A stretch of DNA of 64,000 bases. Origin: Lethocerus indicus (lineage: Eukaryota > Arthropoda > Insecta > Hemiptera > Belostomatidae). Below are positions 43,903 to 56,018 of the stretch, piece by piece (position 1 is the first letter of the stretch; the number at the start of each line of letters is the position of its first letter). The translations under genes and the position numbers were made by a program. Location of the stretch: positions 18,567,333 through 18,631,332 of the forward strand of contig JACDQD010000011.1 of assembly GCA_019843655.1 (NCBI GenBank), given 5' to 3'. The notes under the pieces were generated by a model. The model was not told the DNA's origin and searched no databases. It saw nothing but the letters and a program-made list of their open reading frames with translations.

Positions 43903-44172
43903 TGATGTTTCTGTCTCCTCTCTCGGTGCCGGTTTCGGTCTTTCGCTAGACCGGTTTGTCTAGTGCACTGACAGTAGATGTGAAAGTGACACAGTGGGGC
44001 GGTGAGTATGCCCAAAAAACCATCCAAAGTGACAGTGACACAGCGCTACTGAAGATGGCGAGCGGCCGACAAACCGGTCTGGCGAAAGACCGGACAGCGG
44101 CGAGTGGAGACGGAAACATCACTGAAGCTACAGTATATTCCAACCCCTCGCAGACCGCAAAACAGGTATATT
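43903..44172. mobile_element. FB-A element, compact 270-bp copy
   Basis: The reverse arm (CGTGATGTTTCTGTCTCCTC, TTTCGGTCTTTCGCTAGACC) is cut short, and the centre GATGTGAAAGTGACACAGTG leads to a full right arm: CATCCAAAGTGACAGTGACA, CGCTACTGAAGATGGCGAG, GGTCTGGCGAAAGACCGG, CAACCCCTCGCAGACCGCAA and AACAGGTATATTA. It is a good reference for the right outer end. Confidence 0.82.
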
Positions 44173-44465
44173 AAATGTGCCTAATTAGTTTTATTTTATT
44201 GTCACAGAGGGCCGTTTATTCTCCAGTTATTTTCAATGCCCGCCGAATTAATTTAAACTTTAAAATCCTGAAAAAGAAAAAAAGTTATTGTTCCGATTTC
44301 GAGCTTATATATTGTTTTAAATCTGAGAATATTTATAAGGAACGAGGCGCGTGAAGCATCGTAGCGGCCGAAGGTTCATCAACCCCGCTCCAGTTCAGAT
44401 AATAATTTCAAGTTGAGCTTCTTCCTGAAGAAAGGGGAGCCTATTTCATTGCACGAAACGGACGT
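44173..44465. other. Single-copy AT-rich spacer
   Basis: Nothing recognised. Confidence 0.4.
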
Positions 44466-45110
44466 TTAACGTAGATTTACGCCGTGTTTCTGCCCCCCCT
44501 CGACGGTTGGGGCCTTTCGCCAGACCGGTTTCGGCGGCTCGCCCCATCTTCAGTAGCGCGGTGACAGTCACTTTGGATGTTTTCGGGGTGCATCCTCTCT
44601 CACTGCACTCTGTCACTGTCACTGTGCACTGTGGCGGCCGTCTGTTTGTCACGGTACAAGTGACGAGTGACAGTGCAGCGAGAGGACGACCGAAAAACAT
44701 CCGGTTTGACGGCCGCTCGCCATCTTCAGTAGCGCCGTGTCCAGTCACTTCTGTGGACGTTTTCCGGCATCCTCACTGCACTGTCACTTGTACTGTGGCA
44801 ACAATCCCAAAAATCACAATAACAAGACGCGTATATACACAAACAAACAACCACACAGTACAAGTGACAGTGACAGTGCACAGTGCACGAGGGGACGACC
44901 GAAAAACATCCGGTTCGGTCTTTCGCCAGACCGCACGTGTTTACGGCCGCTCGCCATCTTCAGTAGCGCGGTGTTCAGCCACTTCAAGTGGCGGTGACAG
45001 TGCACTGACACACACCGCTACTGAAGATGGCGAGTGGCCGCCAACCGGTTCTGGCAAAAGACCCCCAAAACAGGCGAGGGAGACAGAAACACCACAAACC
45101 TACGGTTGTT
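44466..45110. mobile_element. FB-A cluster, three inner palindromes
   Basis: Reverse arms lie at 44,470-44,570, 44,705-44,735 and 44,945-44,975. Between them are centres with CACTGTCACTGTCACTGTGC, GGACGACCGAAAAACATCCG (twice) and CCAAAAATCACAATAACAAG. A right arm at 45,015-45,105 (CACCGCTACTGAAGATGGCG, AGACAGAAACACCACAAACC) closes it. It is a two-unit version of the 186-bp array. Confidence 0.78.
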
Positions 45111-45179
45111 AACGATTTATTCGAATTTTATCCGAAAATACGACATTACTTTCCGACATTCCAACTTTACAATCGTTCC

Positions 45180-45181
<2 letters not shown>
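45111..45181. other. Short single-copy stretch
   Basis: AT-rich sequence between the FB-A right arm and the TA run. Nothing recognised. Confidence 0.4.

Positions 45182-45242
<61 letters not shown>
45182..45242. repeat. (TA)n microsatellite, target of mariner-type insertion
   Basis: About 30 TA units end exactly at the left terminus of the mariner-type element. The right flank after the element begins TATG. Confidence 0.95.
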
Positions 45243-45246
<4 letters not shown>

Positions 45247-45706
45247 GTGGTCCAAAAATGTATCCACCGTTTAACAGTCCATAACTTGGAAACTAATTGA
45301 CTGAGTTGTGTCTCATTTTTGGTGAAAGTGTAGCTTAAAGTCCGACTTAAAGATATATACAGCTGTAGGTGTTCGAAATTGTCACCGTTATCCGAACATC
45401 CGCACACAAACGATGCTAATTTCGCCATTGCCGTTGAACCTCGTTAATGTTTTCGTACTTGAAATACCCACTTCAAAAATTGGACTTCCTTTCATCCCAA
45501 TTCTAAGCCTTGCGAGTACAACAAGGTACAACTGACAACAGAACACGTTTTGTCACGTGACAAAACGATACAACGTATTGTATGGGCGCGATCGGCCGAA
45601 CTACAACACTACAACAGGTACCAAAAATGAGACACGATTCCGTGCAATTAGTCTGCGAGTTGTGGACTTTTAAACGGTGGATACATTTTTTTTTTGGACC
45701 CCTCTG
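45243..45706. mobile_element. Tc1/mariner-type MITE, 464 bp, with TA target duplication
   Basis: The left end CAGAGTGGTCCAAAAATGTA, TCCACCGTTTAACAGTCCATAA is the inverse of the right end TTGTGGACTTTTAAACGGTG, GATACATTTTTTTTTGGACC, CCTCTG. TA stands immediately outside both ends. CAGAG...CTCTG termini with TA duplication are hallmarks of the Tc1/mariner superfamily. No transposase frame is present. A second inner inverted motif (GAGACACAAC-type, CAAAAATGAGACACGA) extends the terminal repeats to about 100 bp. CACGTGACAAAACG beside GTTTTGTCACGTG (45,546-45,570) is an internal palindrome. Confidence 0.88.
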
Positions 45707-45714
45707 TATGTAAT

Positions 45715-45800
45715 ACGGTAAAAATACCGTAGATTTTGCCGTCTTCAGTAGCCGACGTTTTCTTCTGTAGCTCCCGTCGCAATTCAATACAGACCGGTCT
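45715..45800 (-). repeat. FB-A arm fragment
   Basis: AATACCGTAGATTTTGCCGTCTTCAGTAGCC joins the outer motif directly to the inner motif, with the hairpin segment deleted. Confidence 0.6.
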
Positions 45801-47920
45801 CGTTTATCGGTGGAAGATTTGAACGTAAAATTTTTTTTAAAAAAATTGTGGATCTGATTGAATCTATATAATATATAATATTGGCGCGTGACGAGGTAAT
45901 GTGTCGTGTGACCCATCTCTCCTGGGTTATGCCCCCGGGGGTGGGGGCAATAACCTCGTTGCCTGGAGCGAAGCTCTCCAGCTCCAGTTCAAACAACCTC
46001 CCTCCCTCCTCCCTCCATCCCTCCTCCTCCCTCCATCCCTCCCTCAGTGTCCCATTTGGGATCAACATCATTTCAACTCCCTCCTTCACAATTCACCCCC
46101 CCGACGAAAATCAATTAATTCTGTCGCAAAAGTTGATTCCACCCCCACCCCCCTAGACTGTGTACGAACAATCGATCGGCTATTTTCAATTTAAAATCCT
46201 GTTTTATTCATTATTATTGACTATTCTCGTTTCCACTGTTATTCGAAAAACCTTAATTCAAAAGGAGTGTAACAGTGCAGTGACATTCCAAGTGAAAATC
46301 CACGACACCTGGGTGTAAGTAGCAATTGAATATAAAGTAACTGAATAAATCCGGACGGTAATAAAAATTCTGTAAAAATTATTTTATCTATCTGGGCAGA
46401 TTATACCCGGAAACTGGATAATATATATTTTTCAATATATTCTCATTAACGTTACCGAGATTTAAAACATCTTTTGTATTACACAAATTGTGTTATTTGG
46501 AAAGGGCGTCAAAGTCTAAGCTCTTATAGGACTTTTATCGGGTACTTTTACTTTTTGACTTAAACTCCCTACAAATTTTCTTCCTTGAATATAATTGTAC
46601 CCGGTAATTAAGTCAATTCAAAATTTAAATACAACATTTTCATATGAAATTCAAAAAAATTTCTTACTCAGTGAACTTCACCTTTAATCGAGACTAAAAA
46701 AAAAAATTCTAAATTAAAATGTCGCATAAATTTTTAATTTATTCGAAAACCACAAATATATGAGTTGGACCGCTTTCATAATTATCGGCGCAATTGTCCT
46801 GGGGGGTATAAATTATATACCTTAAACGGGGTCTATTTTTTGGGGTGAAAACTGTGAGGGGGGAAAACTTTCGAAACAATTAAATGGCTACAAAAATTTA
46901 TTTTTATTCGCTAACAAAATACAATTTTGTGGCGTCCGACTACAGGTGATGTTCGCTTTAAAAAAAGGTTTTTTTTCGGTACCGATTCAACTGTGTTCAG
47001 GGCCGTTTTGAGTACACAATTTTTTGCTGCCGGATTTCTGAACTTTTCGATTCTGTAAAGTTTGGCGAAAAATTTTTTTATTACTACGGAAAATCGTTAC
47101 AGAACTGTGTTACAACAGGAGAAATTTAGTTTAATATCTACGAGACCGGTTTTGCTGCACCAGAAGTTGTACTGCGGGGGGCCAACAACCTCTCGGTGTG
47201 TACTGCACCCGTGCAGTATATTAAAAGAACGCAGAAAGTTTTTCTTCGTAAAACAATTTTCACCCCATTTCAGTTCGTAAAAAGTTCTACGCCCGCAATG
47301 AGTTCAATACAAATTTTTTTTTTTTGATCTGTTCACAATTCGTACTTTGACCTTTTTACGACTAAATTACCGCAATATTTCTGTCGACGGACGGATTCGG
47401 GGATTTGACTTTTATTCGCCTTCGTGTTCGGCTTCGGGCTTTTTGTAGCTGTCGAAAGTCCGTTTTTTTTTTCAATTTTTTCGACGTAAATTGTCAATTT
47501 TCCGGTCGAATTTCGACGGCTTAGCGCGATCGGCGCCGTCCGATTTCCGGTCGGGATCGAATAAATTACTTAAATTACCTGACATCCCAAACGTTCCCTA
47601 AGGACGCCCGGAAAGGAGTGGCCACGTGACCTAAATGATTAAATAAAATGTTTAATAATAATAAATAAATAAATAATAATAAAAAAGGGGGGAAACTAGT
47701 GGGTTTCTCCTCTAATTGTTGTATAATTTTACAGTTGTAAACAATAATAATTACTTGAAAATTATTTCGGGCCATCCGAGAGCAAAGCGTTAAATTACAT
47801 TTTCCGACGATTTTTCTCGTTCAAATCGGAAATCTCATTTATGGACGCTGATAAAATATATTTTCTTTTAATAATTGAATTAAAAAAAAAAAATTGATAA
47901 AAAATTGAAAATTCTACGAT
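45801..47920. other. 2.1-kb single-copy AT-rich region
   Basis: This is the longest stretch without clear repeats. It has a CCTCCCTCCATCCCTCC tract (45,990-46,045) and many A/T-runs. TAAGTCAATTCAAAATTTAA and ACAACATTTTCATAT at 46,608-46,650 match 58,387-58,430, so part of it is a dispersed relic. Open frames up to about 97 codons occur on both strands without recognisable domains. I call no gene. Confidence 0.4.
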
Positions 47921-48253
47921 ATCCGTCTTGTGGCCAGCCGGCCGAACGCCTGTTTGGGGGGTCTTTCGCTAGACCGGTTTCGGCCTCGGGAGTGGAGAAA
48001 AAAAATCCACGACGAAATAATCCGCCGAAAAAATACCCGCTCACGGATTGTAATTGTAACGCGACTGGTGAAAGTGTGTTGTTTTACCCCATAAGCAGTA
48101 TTATAGCGCCGGTGAAAGTGTCACCGGCACTGTTTTTGGGGATGAATTTTATTTTTTTTTCAATTCCGCGCTGAATTTTTAAATAATATATTTTTCAATA
48201 AAATAATGACACATTTCGTCGACAAAGCGCACAATCCCGTCTTATTGAGTGAA

Positions 48254-48258
<5 letters not shown>
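47921..48258 (-). other. FB-A arm fragment and single-copy sequence
   Basis: CTTGTGGCCAGCCGGCCGAAC and GGGGTCTTTCGCTAGACCGGTTTCGG (47,925-47,990) are outer and hairpin parts of a reverse arm. The rest has no signal. Confidence 0.5.

Positions 48259-48321
<63 letters not shown>
48259..48321. repeat. (TA)n microsatellite
   Basis: About 63 bp of alternating T and A, with no FB-A junction motif beside it. Confidence 0.95.
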
Positions 48322-48325
<4 letters not shown>

Positions 48326-49134
48326 TGTACGACAAACGCTTGGACGTCGGACCGTCAGGTCCGAGACTGAAAAGATAAAATTTTTAAGATAAAAACCGGA
48401 TTTTTTTCCGTTTCAAATAAAGCATTTGGCATTTTACTCGGTGTGCCGGTTGGCAGCGTGAGTTCGGACCGAAAATACAAGTACAATAACCCCGATTTTA
48501 AAATTGGGCTTTACGCTCTCGGCCCAACCAACTTTTTTCTTTACGGTTTTTTTAGTTTGACAAATTGATTTATTTTTTTCAGAATTCCCGGCCGAATTTT
48601 TTTCCTCCCCGGTAATAGAAGATCTTAAGGGATTAATGGGTCGAAAAATTTACAAGAAATTAACAGCCGGAATAAGATCTACGAACTCGAAAAGTGAAAC
48701 TAAATTTTCAGTATTATTTCTATACAGAGAATTCTGTTTTGAGCCAGAACAGTTTTCTGGGCTTTTTCCGCCTGTAAAATAAACTCCTAAATAGATAGAA
48801 AAAAAAATTGATTCCGTATATGACCCCGATTTTACCAATTTATGTATTCGGGGCTCATTGCCGGTTTCGTCGGGTCTAGACGGGGATGACGTTATCTGTC
48901 TATTTTTACGCACGTTTACATCTTCGAACCCTTACCGAGTATATTCTGTAATGCGCCCCAACCGAAAAAATTTACCCCAATTATTTAGTTGTCGACCCAA
49001 TATATTAAGGTATAACATAAACTGTATACAAATGATACGATAAAATATTGAATATTGATGTTAATACGGTAATGGGGAAATGTTAACGTGATAAAACGGA
49101 CGGGAAATTGAGCTGTAATCACGAAAGTTATCTC
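48322..49134. other. Single-copy AT-rich spacer
   Basis: A frame at 48,858-49,043 (+) and one at 48,650-48,913 (-) overlap without identifiable content. No gene is called. Confidence 0.4.
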
Positions 49135-49278
49135 TTAACAGTTTCTCGCCGGTTCGGTCTTCTACCAGACCGGTCTTTTCGGCCGCTCGCCATCTTCAGT
49201 AGCGCGGTGTTCAGTCACATTTTGTGGCACTTTGGACGTCTTTCGGGTGGCATCCTCACAGCACTGTCACTGTGTCAC

Positions 49279-49324
<46 letters not shown>

Positions 49325-49545
49325 GTGTCTTGTTATTGTGCTCTTGGGCTACGATGCCACAGTGACAGCGAGAATGTTGTGCCCGGAAAACATCAAAAAG
49401 TGGCGAAAAGTGGCTACTGAAGACGGCACCGAGAGTCGCCGAAACCGGTCTGGCGAAAAACTCCGGCGAGAGGAGACGGAAAAACGCACGAAATCTACAC
49501 GTTTTCCGACACTTCGCGGACCACAAAACGGGTACGTTGAAGGGT
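49135..49545. mobile_element. FB-A element with both arms and (TA)n core
   Basis: The reverse arm (49,143-49,210: TCTCGCCGGTTCGGTC, CTACCAGACCGG, CATCTTCAGTAGCGCGG) and right arm (49,405-49,545: GGCTACTGAAGACGGC, GGTCTGGCGAAAAAC, GAGACGGAAAAACGCACGAAATC, CGGACCACAAAACGGGTACG) enclose CACTGTCACTGTGTCACCTC, a (TA)n of about 42 bp (49,282-49,323) and CGTGTCTTGTTATTGTG. Confidence 0.82.
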
Positions 49546-49924
49546 CCTTTTTGGGGGTCCTGAGGAGGAGCGGAGGAACAGGATCCGAATTTTTTTTTAT
49601 TTTTTTTTTTTTTTGGAGGGCGATGGAAGCCTCCTCCAAGGCCTAAACGGGCCCACCCTTGGCCCCATTATTGACTTAAACGCCCGTCAATGTCAATTGC
49701 AATTTGACCGCCTCTCGTCTCGTTATCCCAATGAAGACGGCGGTACGACCTCACTTTGTACGATTTTCAAGTAGTTTTCTTCAAACAACTTCGAACGACA
49801 CGACAGAAATTGATTACGGTCGCGATCTGCCGCATTATCCGAGTGTCATCATCGCTGGTATTTATTCGATAGTGAATTTATTCATCGAACACTCAGTTTC
49901 GACGCTGAAATTAAATTTCGTATC
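49546..49924. other. Single-copy spacer with an open frame
   Basis: A + frame from ATG 49,731 (MKTAVRPHFVRFSSSFLQTT...) stays open for about 100 codons but its last third runs into FB-A sequence. The non-repeat part looks protein-like by eye, but no family is recognised. A T-run of about 30 bp lies at 49,590-49,615. Confidence 0.25.
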
Positions 49925-50080
49925 CGTCTGTCTCCTGTCGCTAGACCGGTTTCACGGCCGTTCGCCACCTTCAGTAGATTCGGATGCATTTCGGGGACAG
50001 TGCATCGGGGACGCCCCCCCCCCCCCACAGACTCGTACAAAGTGCCAAAAGTGACTAACACCGCTACTGAAGATCCGGTA
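49925..50080. mobile_element. FB-A element, shortened
   Basis: CTGTCGCTAGACCGGTTTCA, GTTCGCCACCTTCAGTAG, a centre with GGGGACAGTGCATCGGGGACG and ACCGCTACTGAAGATCCGG form a small palindromic copy. Confidence 0.65.
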
Positions 50081-50664
<584 letters not shown>

Positions 50665-51474
50665 GAGAGTAAGTTCGGTAAGTTTCCCCGAAGTCCTTTT
50701 CAGTAGAGTTATTCGAATATTTCAGAAACGGCAGTTTACCCAACTTGCACTGAAAAATTAAGCTCAAACATTCAAAGCCCGGTAGCACAATTAGTAGATA
50801 GACTTAAGGGATTAACTGGCAGACGCTGGGCAAAGTCCTGGGCAACTTGACGGACCAATCGAAAGGACTTGGCCGGCTTTCACTCACTTCCCGACTGGAT
50901 CGAGAGGCCGGACTTGATGATGCTTAAAGAACCCGTTCGGGGGGAAAATTGTTACTTCCCGTTTTCAATTTCTAGAAATGTTAATTGGCCGACTTCGGCT
51001 GAGAAACCTCGCATAGGAACGCTTTCGTTTTCGGCCAACTATTATTTATTGCGTCGTTAATTAATTGAAATTGTATACACAGTGTCTGTCGTTGCGATAC
51101 GCTTTGTATATATTAAATTAAATCAACGTTAATTAGCAGTAAGTGATATAAAATATTATGTTATCGGCAATCCTAGTCCACGGACTAGAAATACTGAAAT
51201 CTATTAACAGCAGTCGACTTTGATTAATTAACAATAAATAAATTATGTGCGTTCGTTGTCTGTTCGTGCAATTGAAATGTATTTATTCGGTATTCGATAT
51301 TCGAATATTTCTTCGAAATGATACATTCTGCCGGCGCCTATTTATTTCATCAGTTCCCGAATGGTTTTTTCGGTGGACAAATTAATTTCTTTATCTCGAT
51401 ACACGACCTACTCTCGGGGAATACAAATTTTCATCATTTATATATCGGTGTTGACGACTAGGTAATTGCGGAAT
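50665..51474. other. Single-copy spacer
   Basis: The first part has balanced composition and the part from 51,060 is AT-rich. GCCCGGTAGCACAATTAG at 50,777 has a superficial tRNA-like start but no matching arms. No gene was seen. Confidence 0.4.
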
Positions 51475-52150
51475 TCGCCGGACCGGTTTCGGCCGCTCGC
51501 CGTCTTCAGTAGCGCGGTGTCACTGTCACTTTGTGGATGTTTTCCGGACTCAAGTCACTTGTACTGTGGCAACATCCCCAAAAACACAACAACAAGACAG
51601 ACAAACAGCACAGTACAAGTGACAGTGACAGTGCAGTGAGAGGACGACCGAAAAACATCCGGTTTGACGGCCGCTCGCCATCTTCAGTAGCGCGGTGTTC
51701 AGTCACTTTTGTGGATGGTTATCCGGGGCATCCTGCAGTCACTTGTACTGTGGCAACATCCCACAAAACACAACAACAAGACAGACAAACAGCACAGTAC
51801 AAGTGACAGTGACAGTGCAGTGGAGGTGGAGACCGAAAACATCCGGTTTTTCGGCCGCTCGCCGTCTTCAGTAGCGCGGTGTCACTGTCACTTTGTGGAT
51901 GTTATCCGGACTGCACCTGTCACTTGTACTGTGGCAACATCCCCAAAAACACAACAACAAGACAGACAAATAGCACAGTACAAGTGACAGTGACAGTTGC
52001 AGTGAGAGGACGCCCAGAGAAACATGCAAAGTGGCGAAAGTGTCTAGGACCGCTACTGAAGGTGGCGATCGGCCGATAAACGGTCTTTTCGGGCAAAGAA
52101 CAAACCGTCGAGAGGGGACAGAAACGAAGGAAATCTGCGAAAGGCAGATC
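51475..52150. repeat. FB-A centre tandem array, ~190-bp unit, ~3 copies, inverse of 42.2-43.2 kb
   Basis: Reverse inner arms (CTTCAGTAGCGCGGTGT) stand at 51,503, 51,683 and 51,868. Each is followed by GTGGATG-type sequence, CACTTGTACTGTGGCAACAT, CACAACAACAAGACAGACAA and CAGTACAAGTGACAGTGACA. A right arm at 52,053-52,145 (CCGCTACTGAAGGTGGCG) closes it. The units are the same as the 186-bp array but in the opposite orientation. Confidence 0.9.
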
Positions 52151-53045
52151 GAAGTTCAAATAGTGAATTAATATAATATGAAAAGCGTTTAAATTTCAAC
52201 GATTTCAATGGAGGAAGTTTCGCATTTTAGAACGCTGCCCAATCCAACATTTGTGCCTTTCAATTGGCAATAACGCGGTCGTAAGATGGAGTTGGACTAC
52301 TGAGGATTTTTTTGAAACTGTTTTTTCGAATTCGGGTGACGTAGCGATTTTTCGCGTCCCCGAAACGTACCCGATTTCAATTTTCCGACCGTATTCGTGA
52401 CTATAAAATTCAGAAGGAACTTGCCTATATCAGACGTCGCACATATGCGTCTGTTGTACTGCGTCAGAGAGAGATAGAGAGAGAGAGAGACATTGACCTA
52501 GATAATCTGCCCCGGTCTCGGCCTAAGTGGGTCACCCGCCGAAATATACATTATCTCGGGCCCCCACAGTCACGGGGCCAATGTCACCCCCCACACACAC
52601 ACACACAGACACACAGACACTGTCAGCCGTCCCACCGTCCGCCTTCCTTTTACCATAGACGGGCCCAGCCCGCTCTGTCACTTTCCTTCCTCCGGTACGC
52701 CCTTAAATACCCCCACACACAGACACACAAACATAAGTTTTATGGGCCGTAAAAAAAAAAATTACAAATCCAATTGCCCTCACAACGTAGAACCCGAAGA
52801 TAGCGAACAGAACCACTAAAACGGGCGGGAATAATAGACGGAATTTACGACTGGACGCGGAGAGAAACATTAAAATCCCCCAGCTGGAATCTAAAAGTAG
52901 AACAGTCCGGTGAAAGCAGTGAATCTTTAAACATACGTGTACAGTGATCAGTGCACGTTAAATAAAATTGAAATGAAGTGCAATTATTTATTGAAAACGA
53001 TTCAATCGGCCGAGAACATATTTGTTGCAATCAACTATCGACTGA
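52151..53045. other. Single-copy spacer with short GA and CA microsatellites
   Basis: GAGAGAGATAGAGAGAGAG lies at 52,467-52,490 and CACACACACACACAG at 52,591-52,612, with further CACACA at 52,715. No gene was seen. Confidence 0.45.
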
Positions 53046-53564
53046 GCGCGGCGCTACTGAAGACGGCGAGCGGTCGAAACCGGTCTGGCAAAAGACCAAA
53101 TTTTTTTGTTGTTTAATATCGGACGAAAATAAGCAACGATAATCATTTTTTCAATGTCTATTTTACTCGCATTCGTCGAAAATTTTTTTCGAGGCCAATT
53201 AATTCGGCGACGGAGGATTTTCTGCCGGATTGGGGAGGGGATGGGGAGGGGGAGAAAAAAATACAGCGCGTGACATCATCAGATTCGCACGAAACGTTGA
53301 CATCATCAGAGTCTTCGGTGACGTAACTCTCGCTGACGGCTGAATGGGATGTTCTCGCGTCGAACATTTCTTTTTCTTTTTCTTTTTTCTTTTTTTTTTT
53401 AGAAGGAGGCCTATTAAGGCCTCGGAGGGGGCGAGGGTCAAATCAGTTTTGAGGGGCGGCCCTCCGGAGGCCGATCCCGAAAATCCGATCCAGAATTTTG
53501 ACCATTCGGCAACCCTAAAGTTCCCGAAGAAGATAAACCTTTTTGGTCCTGAAGAAAAGTCTCG
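53046..53564. other. FB-A arm fragment and single-copy spacer with doubled motif
   Basis: GCGCTACTGAAGACGGCGAG and GGTCTGGCAAAAGACC (53,049-53,098) are an FB-A right arm. At 53,271-53,283 and 53,300-53,312 the 13-mer TGACATCATCAGA occurs twice, 29 bp apart, followed by GGTGACGTAACTC. A C/T-run lies at 53,370-53,400. Confidence 0.5.
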
Positions 53565-54395
53565 TTATTGTGTTTTTGAGGGGGGCGGGGTGTTTTGGGG
53601 TGGGAACTTCCCCTCAAAACACAATAACGAGTCAACCAGCACAGTACAAGTGACAGTGACAGTCATCCCCTAAAACATCCCCCCACAAAAAATACAATAA
53701 CGGGACAACCAGCAGAGTACAAGTGACAGTGACAGTCACCCCCAAAACATCCCCACAAAAACACAATAACGGGACAACCAGCACAGTACAAGTGACAGTG
53801 ACAGTCACCCCCTAAAACATCCCCCAAAAACGCAATAACGGGACAACCAGCACAGTACAAGTGACAGTGACAGTCACCCCCAAAACATCCCCCACAAAAC
53901 ACAATAACGGGACAACCAGCACAGTACAAGTGACAGTGACAGTCACCCCAAAAACTTCCCAAAACACAATAACGGACAACCAGCACAGTACAAGTGACAG
54001 TGACAGTCACCCCTAAAACATCCCCCAAAAACACAATAACGAGACAACCAGCACAGTACAAGTGACAGTGACAGTCACCCCCCAAAACATCCCCAAAAAC
54101 ACAATAACGGGACAACCAGCACAGTACAAGTGACAGTGACAGTCACCCCTAAAACATCCCCAAAAACACAATAGCAGGACAAACCAGCACAGTACAAGTG
54201 ACAGTGACAGTGACAGTTACCCCAAAAACACAATAGCGGGTCAACCAGCACAGTACAAGTGACAGTGACAGTCACCCCTAAAACATCCCCCAAAAACACA
54301 ATAACGGGACAACCAGCACAGTACAAGTGACAGTGACAGTCACCCCCCAAAACATCCCCACAAAAAACACAATAACCAGACAACCCCCACGACGG
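53565..54395. repeat. FB-A core tandem array, ~69-bp unit, 11 copies
   Basis: CCAGC(A/G)C/GAGTACAAGTG ends at 53,640, 53,713, 53,782, 53,851, 53,920, 53,984, 54,052, 54,120, 54,188, 54,249 and 54,318 (first C-A-G-C of each unit), giving spacings of 61-73, mostly 68-69. Each unit is AACGGGACAACCAGCACAGT, ACAAGTGACAGTGACAGTCA, CCCC(T)AAAACATCCCC and AAAAACACAAT. This is the palindromic centre of FB-A without arms. Length differences are mostly in C- and A-runs. Confidence 0.93.
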
Positions 54396-54480
54396 CGAGC
54401 GGCCGTGAAACCGGTCCGGCGAAAGACGAAACCGGCGATGAGGAGTAGACGGAAACGGAAGAAATCTACGGTCTAAGATT
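54396..54480 (+). repeat. FB-A right outer arm closing the 69-bp array
   Basis: GACGGCGAGCGGCCGTGAAACC, GGTCCGGCGAAAGACG and GAGTAGACGGAAACGGAAG match the arm directly after the last core unit. Confidence 0.75.
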
Positions 54481-55094
54481 ATCACAATATTCTGAAAAAT
54501 CGTCTCGTGACCTTTTAATTTTAAATCGTGTTCAATTCTCTACTCCTGGCTTAGTCTGCAAGTGATGTCCTCCTCCTCCTCCTCCACCCCTCCCTCCCCT
54601 CATCCACTGTGGCGTTCGTGGAGGTCGTCCGGTGAAGTGAACTGAACTGAAGGTCGAACGAGGCCTCCTCCTCCTCCTCCTCCTCCTCCTCCTCCTCCTC
54701 CTCCTCCTCCTCCTCCTCCTCCTCCTCCGGAGTGGATCAATGGCACTGGGTCACTGGGCTAAGCCCCGACATTGCCGGCCGACAAAACGGCGCACCATTT
54801 ATCCGCCCCCGGAGGATATATCCACCGAACTCTACGGAAAGAATTTTTTAGAAAAAAATTCATTAAGCAGTCAATTATGGGGCGTATTCCCCTGCATTTT
54901 TTATTGCACAATCAACATAGTTTACATCTTATTTGAGGGTATAAAGGATTCGACGTATTCGTGTATATGAACTAAACACTGATAGTAAGAAATTAAGGGA
55001 AGCAGGAGAAAATTACCCTTTTTCGCTTTCAAGAACGGTTTTTTTACCCACCATAAATTTGTTTCTAAGACAGCCAGAAACACCGTTCTAGCGG
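54481..55094. other. Single-copy spacer with (TCC)n
   Basis: A (TCC)n run at 54,664-54,729 follows a shorter one at 54,568-54,584. The rest has unremarkable frames. Confidence 0.5.
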
Positions 55095-56018
55095 CAAAAT
55101 GCTATCAGCACCAAAAATGGCACTTTTTGACCCGAAATTGGCCCGAAAATGCGGTTTTTATCACCGAAAATGGCATTTTTGGGCGTAAAATTTGCCCCCG
55201 AATGCGGTTTTTAGCCCAAAAATGGGATTTTTGGACGCAAAATTGGCCTTATAATGCCGTTTTTAGGCCCGAAAATGGCATTTCTGGACGCAAAATTGGC
55301 CTTATAATGCGGTTTTTAGGCCCGAAAATGGCATTTTTAGACGCAAAATTGGCCCGAAAATGCGGTTTTTATCACCAAAAATGGCATTTTTGGGCGTAAA
55401 ATTTGCCCCCGAATGCGGTTTTTAGCCCCAAAATTGGCATTTTTGGACGCAAAATTGGCCTTATAATGCCGTTTTTAGGCCCGAAAATGGCATTTCTGGA
55501 CGCAAAATTGGCCTTATAATGCCGTTTTTAGGCCCGAAAATGGCATTTCTGGACCTAAAATTGACCCGAAAATGGCATTTCTGGACCTAAAATTGACCCG
55601 AAAATGGCATTTCTGGACCTAAAATTGACCCGAAAATGGCATTTCTGGACGCAAAATTGGCCTTATAATGCCGTTTTTAGGCCCGAAAATGGCATTTCTG
55701 GACCTAAAATTGACCCGAAAATGGCATTTCTGGACGCAAAATTGGCCTTATAATGCCGTTTTTAGGCCCGAAAATGGCATTTCTGGACCTAAAATTGACC
55801 CGAAAATGGCATTTCTGGACGCAAAATTGGCCTTATAATGCCGTTTTTAGGCCCGAAAATGGCATTTCTGGACCTAAAATTGACCCGAAAATGGCATTTC
55901 TGGACGCAAAATTGGCCTTATAATGCCGTTTTTAGGCCCGAAAATGGCATTTCTGGACCTAAAATTGACCCGAAAACGGTATTTCTGGACCTAAAATTGG
56001 CCCAAAAATTCGTTTCTT
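55095..56018 (+). repeat. SAT32-related array, 32- and 85-bp units
   Basis: The basic unit AAAATGGCATTTCTGGACCT, AAAATTGACCCG is exactly 32 bp. It alternates with a 53-bp unit (AAAATGGCATTTCTGGACGC, AAAATTGGCCTTATAATGCC, GTTTTTAGGCCCG). GCCTTATAATGCC at 55,660, 55,745, 55,830 and 55,915 gives an exact 85-bp higher-order period (32+53). A 211-bp duplication covers 55,141-55,352. The GCCGTTTTTAGGC core is shared with SAT32. Confidence 0.95.

Noticed and set aside
50777..50840. tRNA-like GCCCGGTAGCACAATTAGTAG
   Set aside because: No anticodon arm, T arm or closing acceptor stem can be found.
53663..54485. Cys/His-rich frames (GDCHCHLYCAGCPVIVF repeats) resembling a metal-binding protein
   Set aside because: Translation of the 69-bp FB-A core array (GTGACAGTGACAGTACAAG); phase and Cys spacing follow the DNA repeat.
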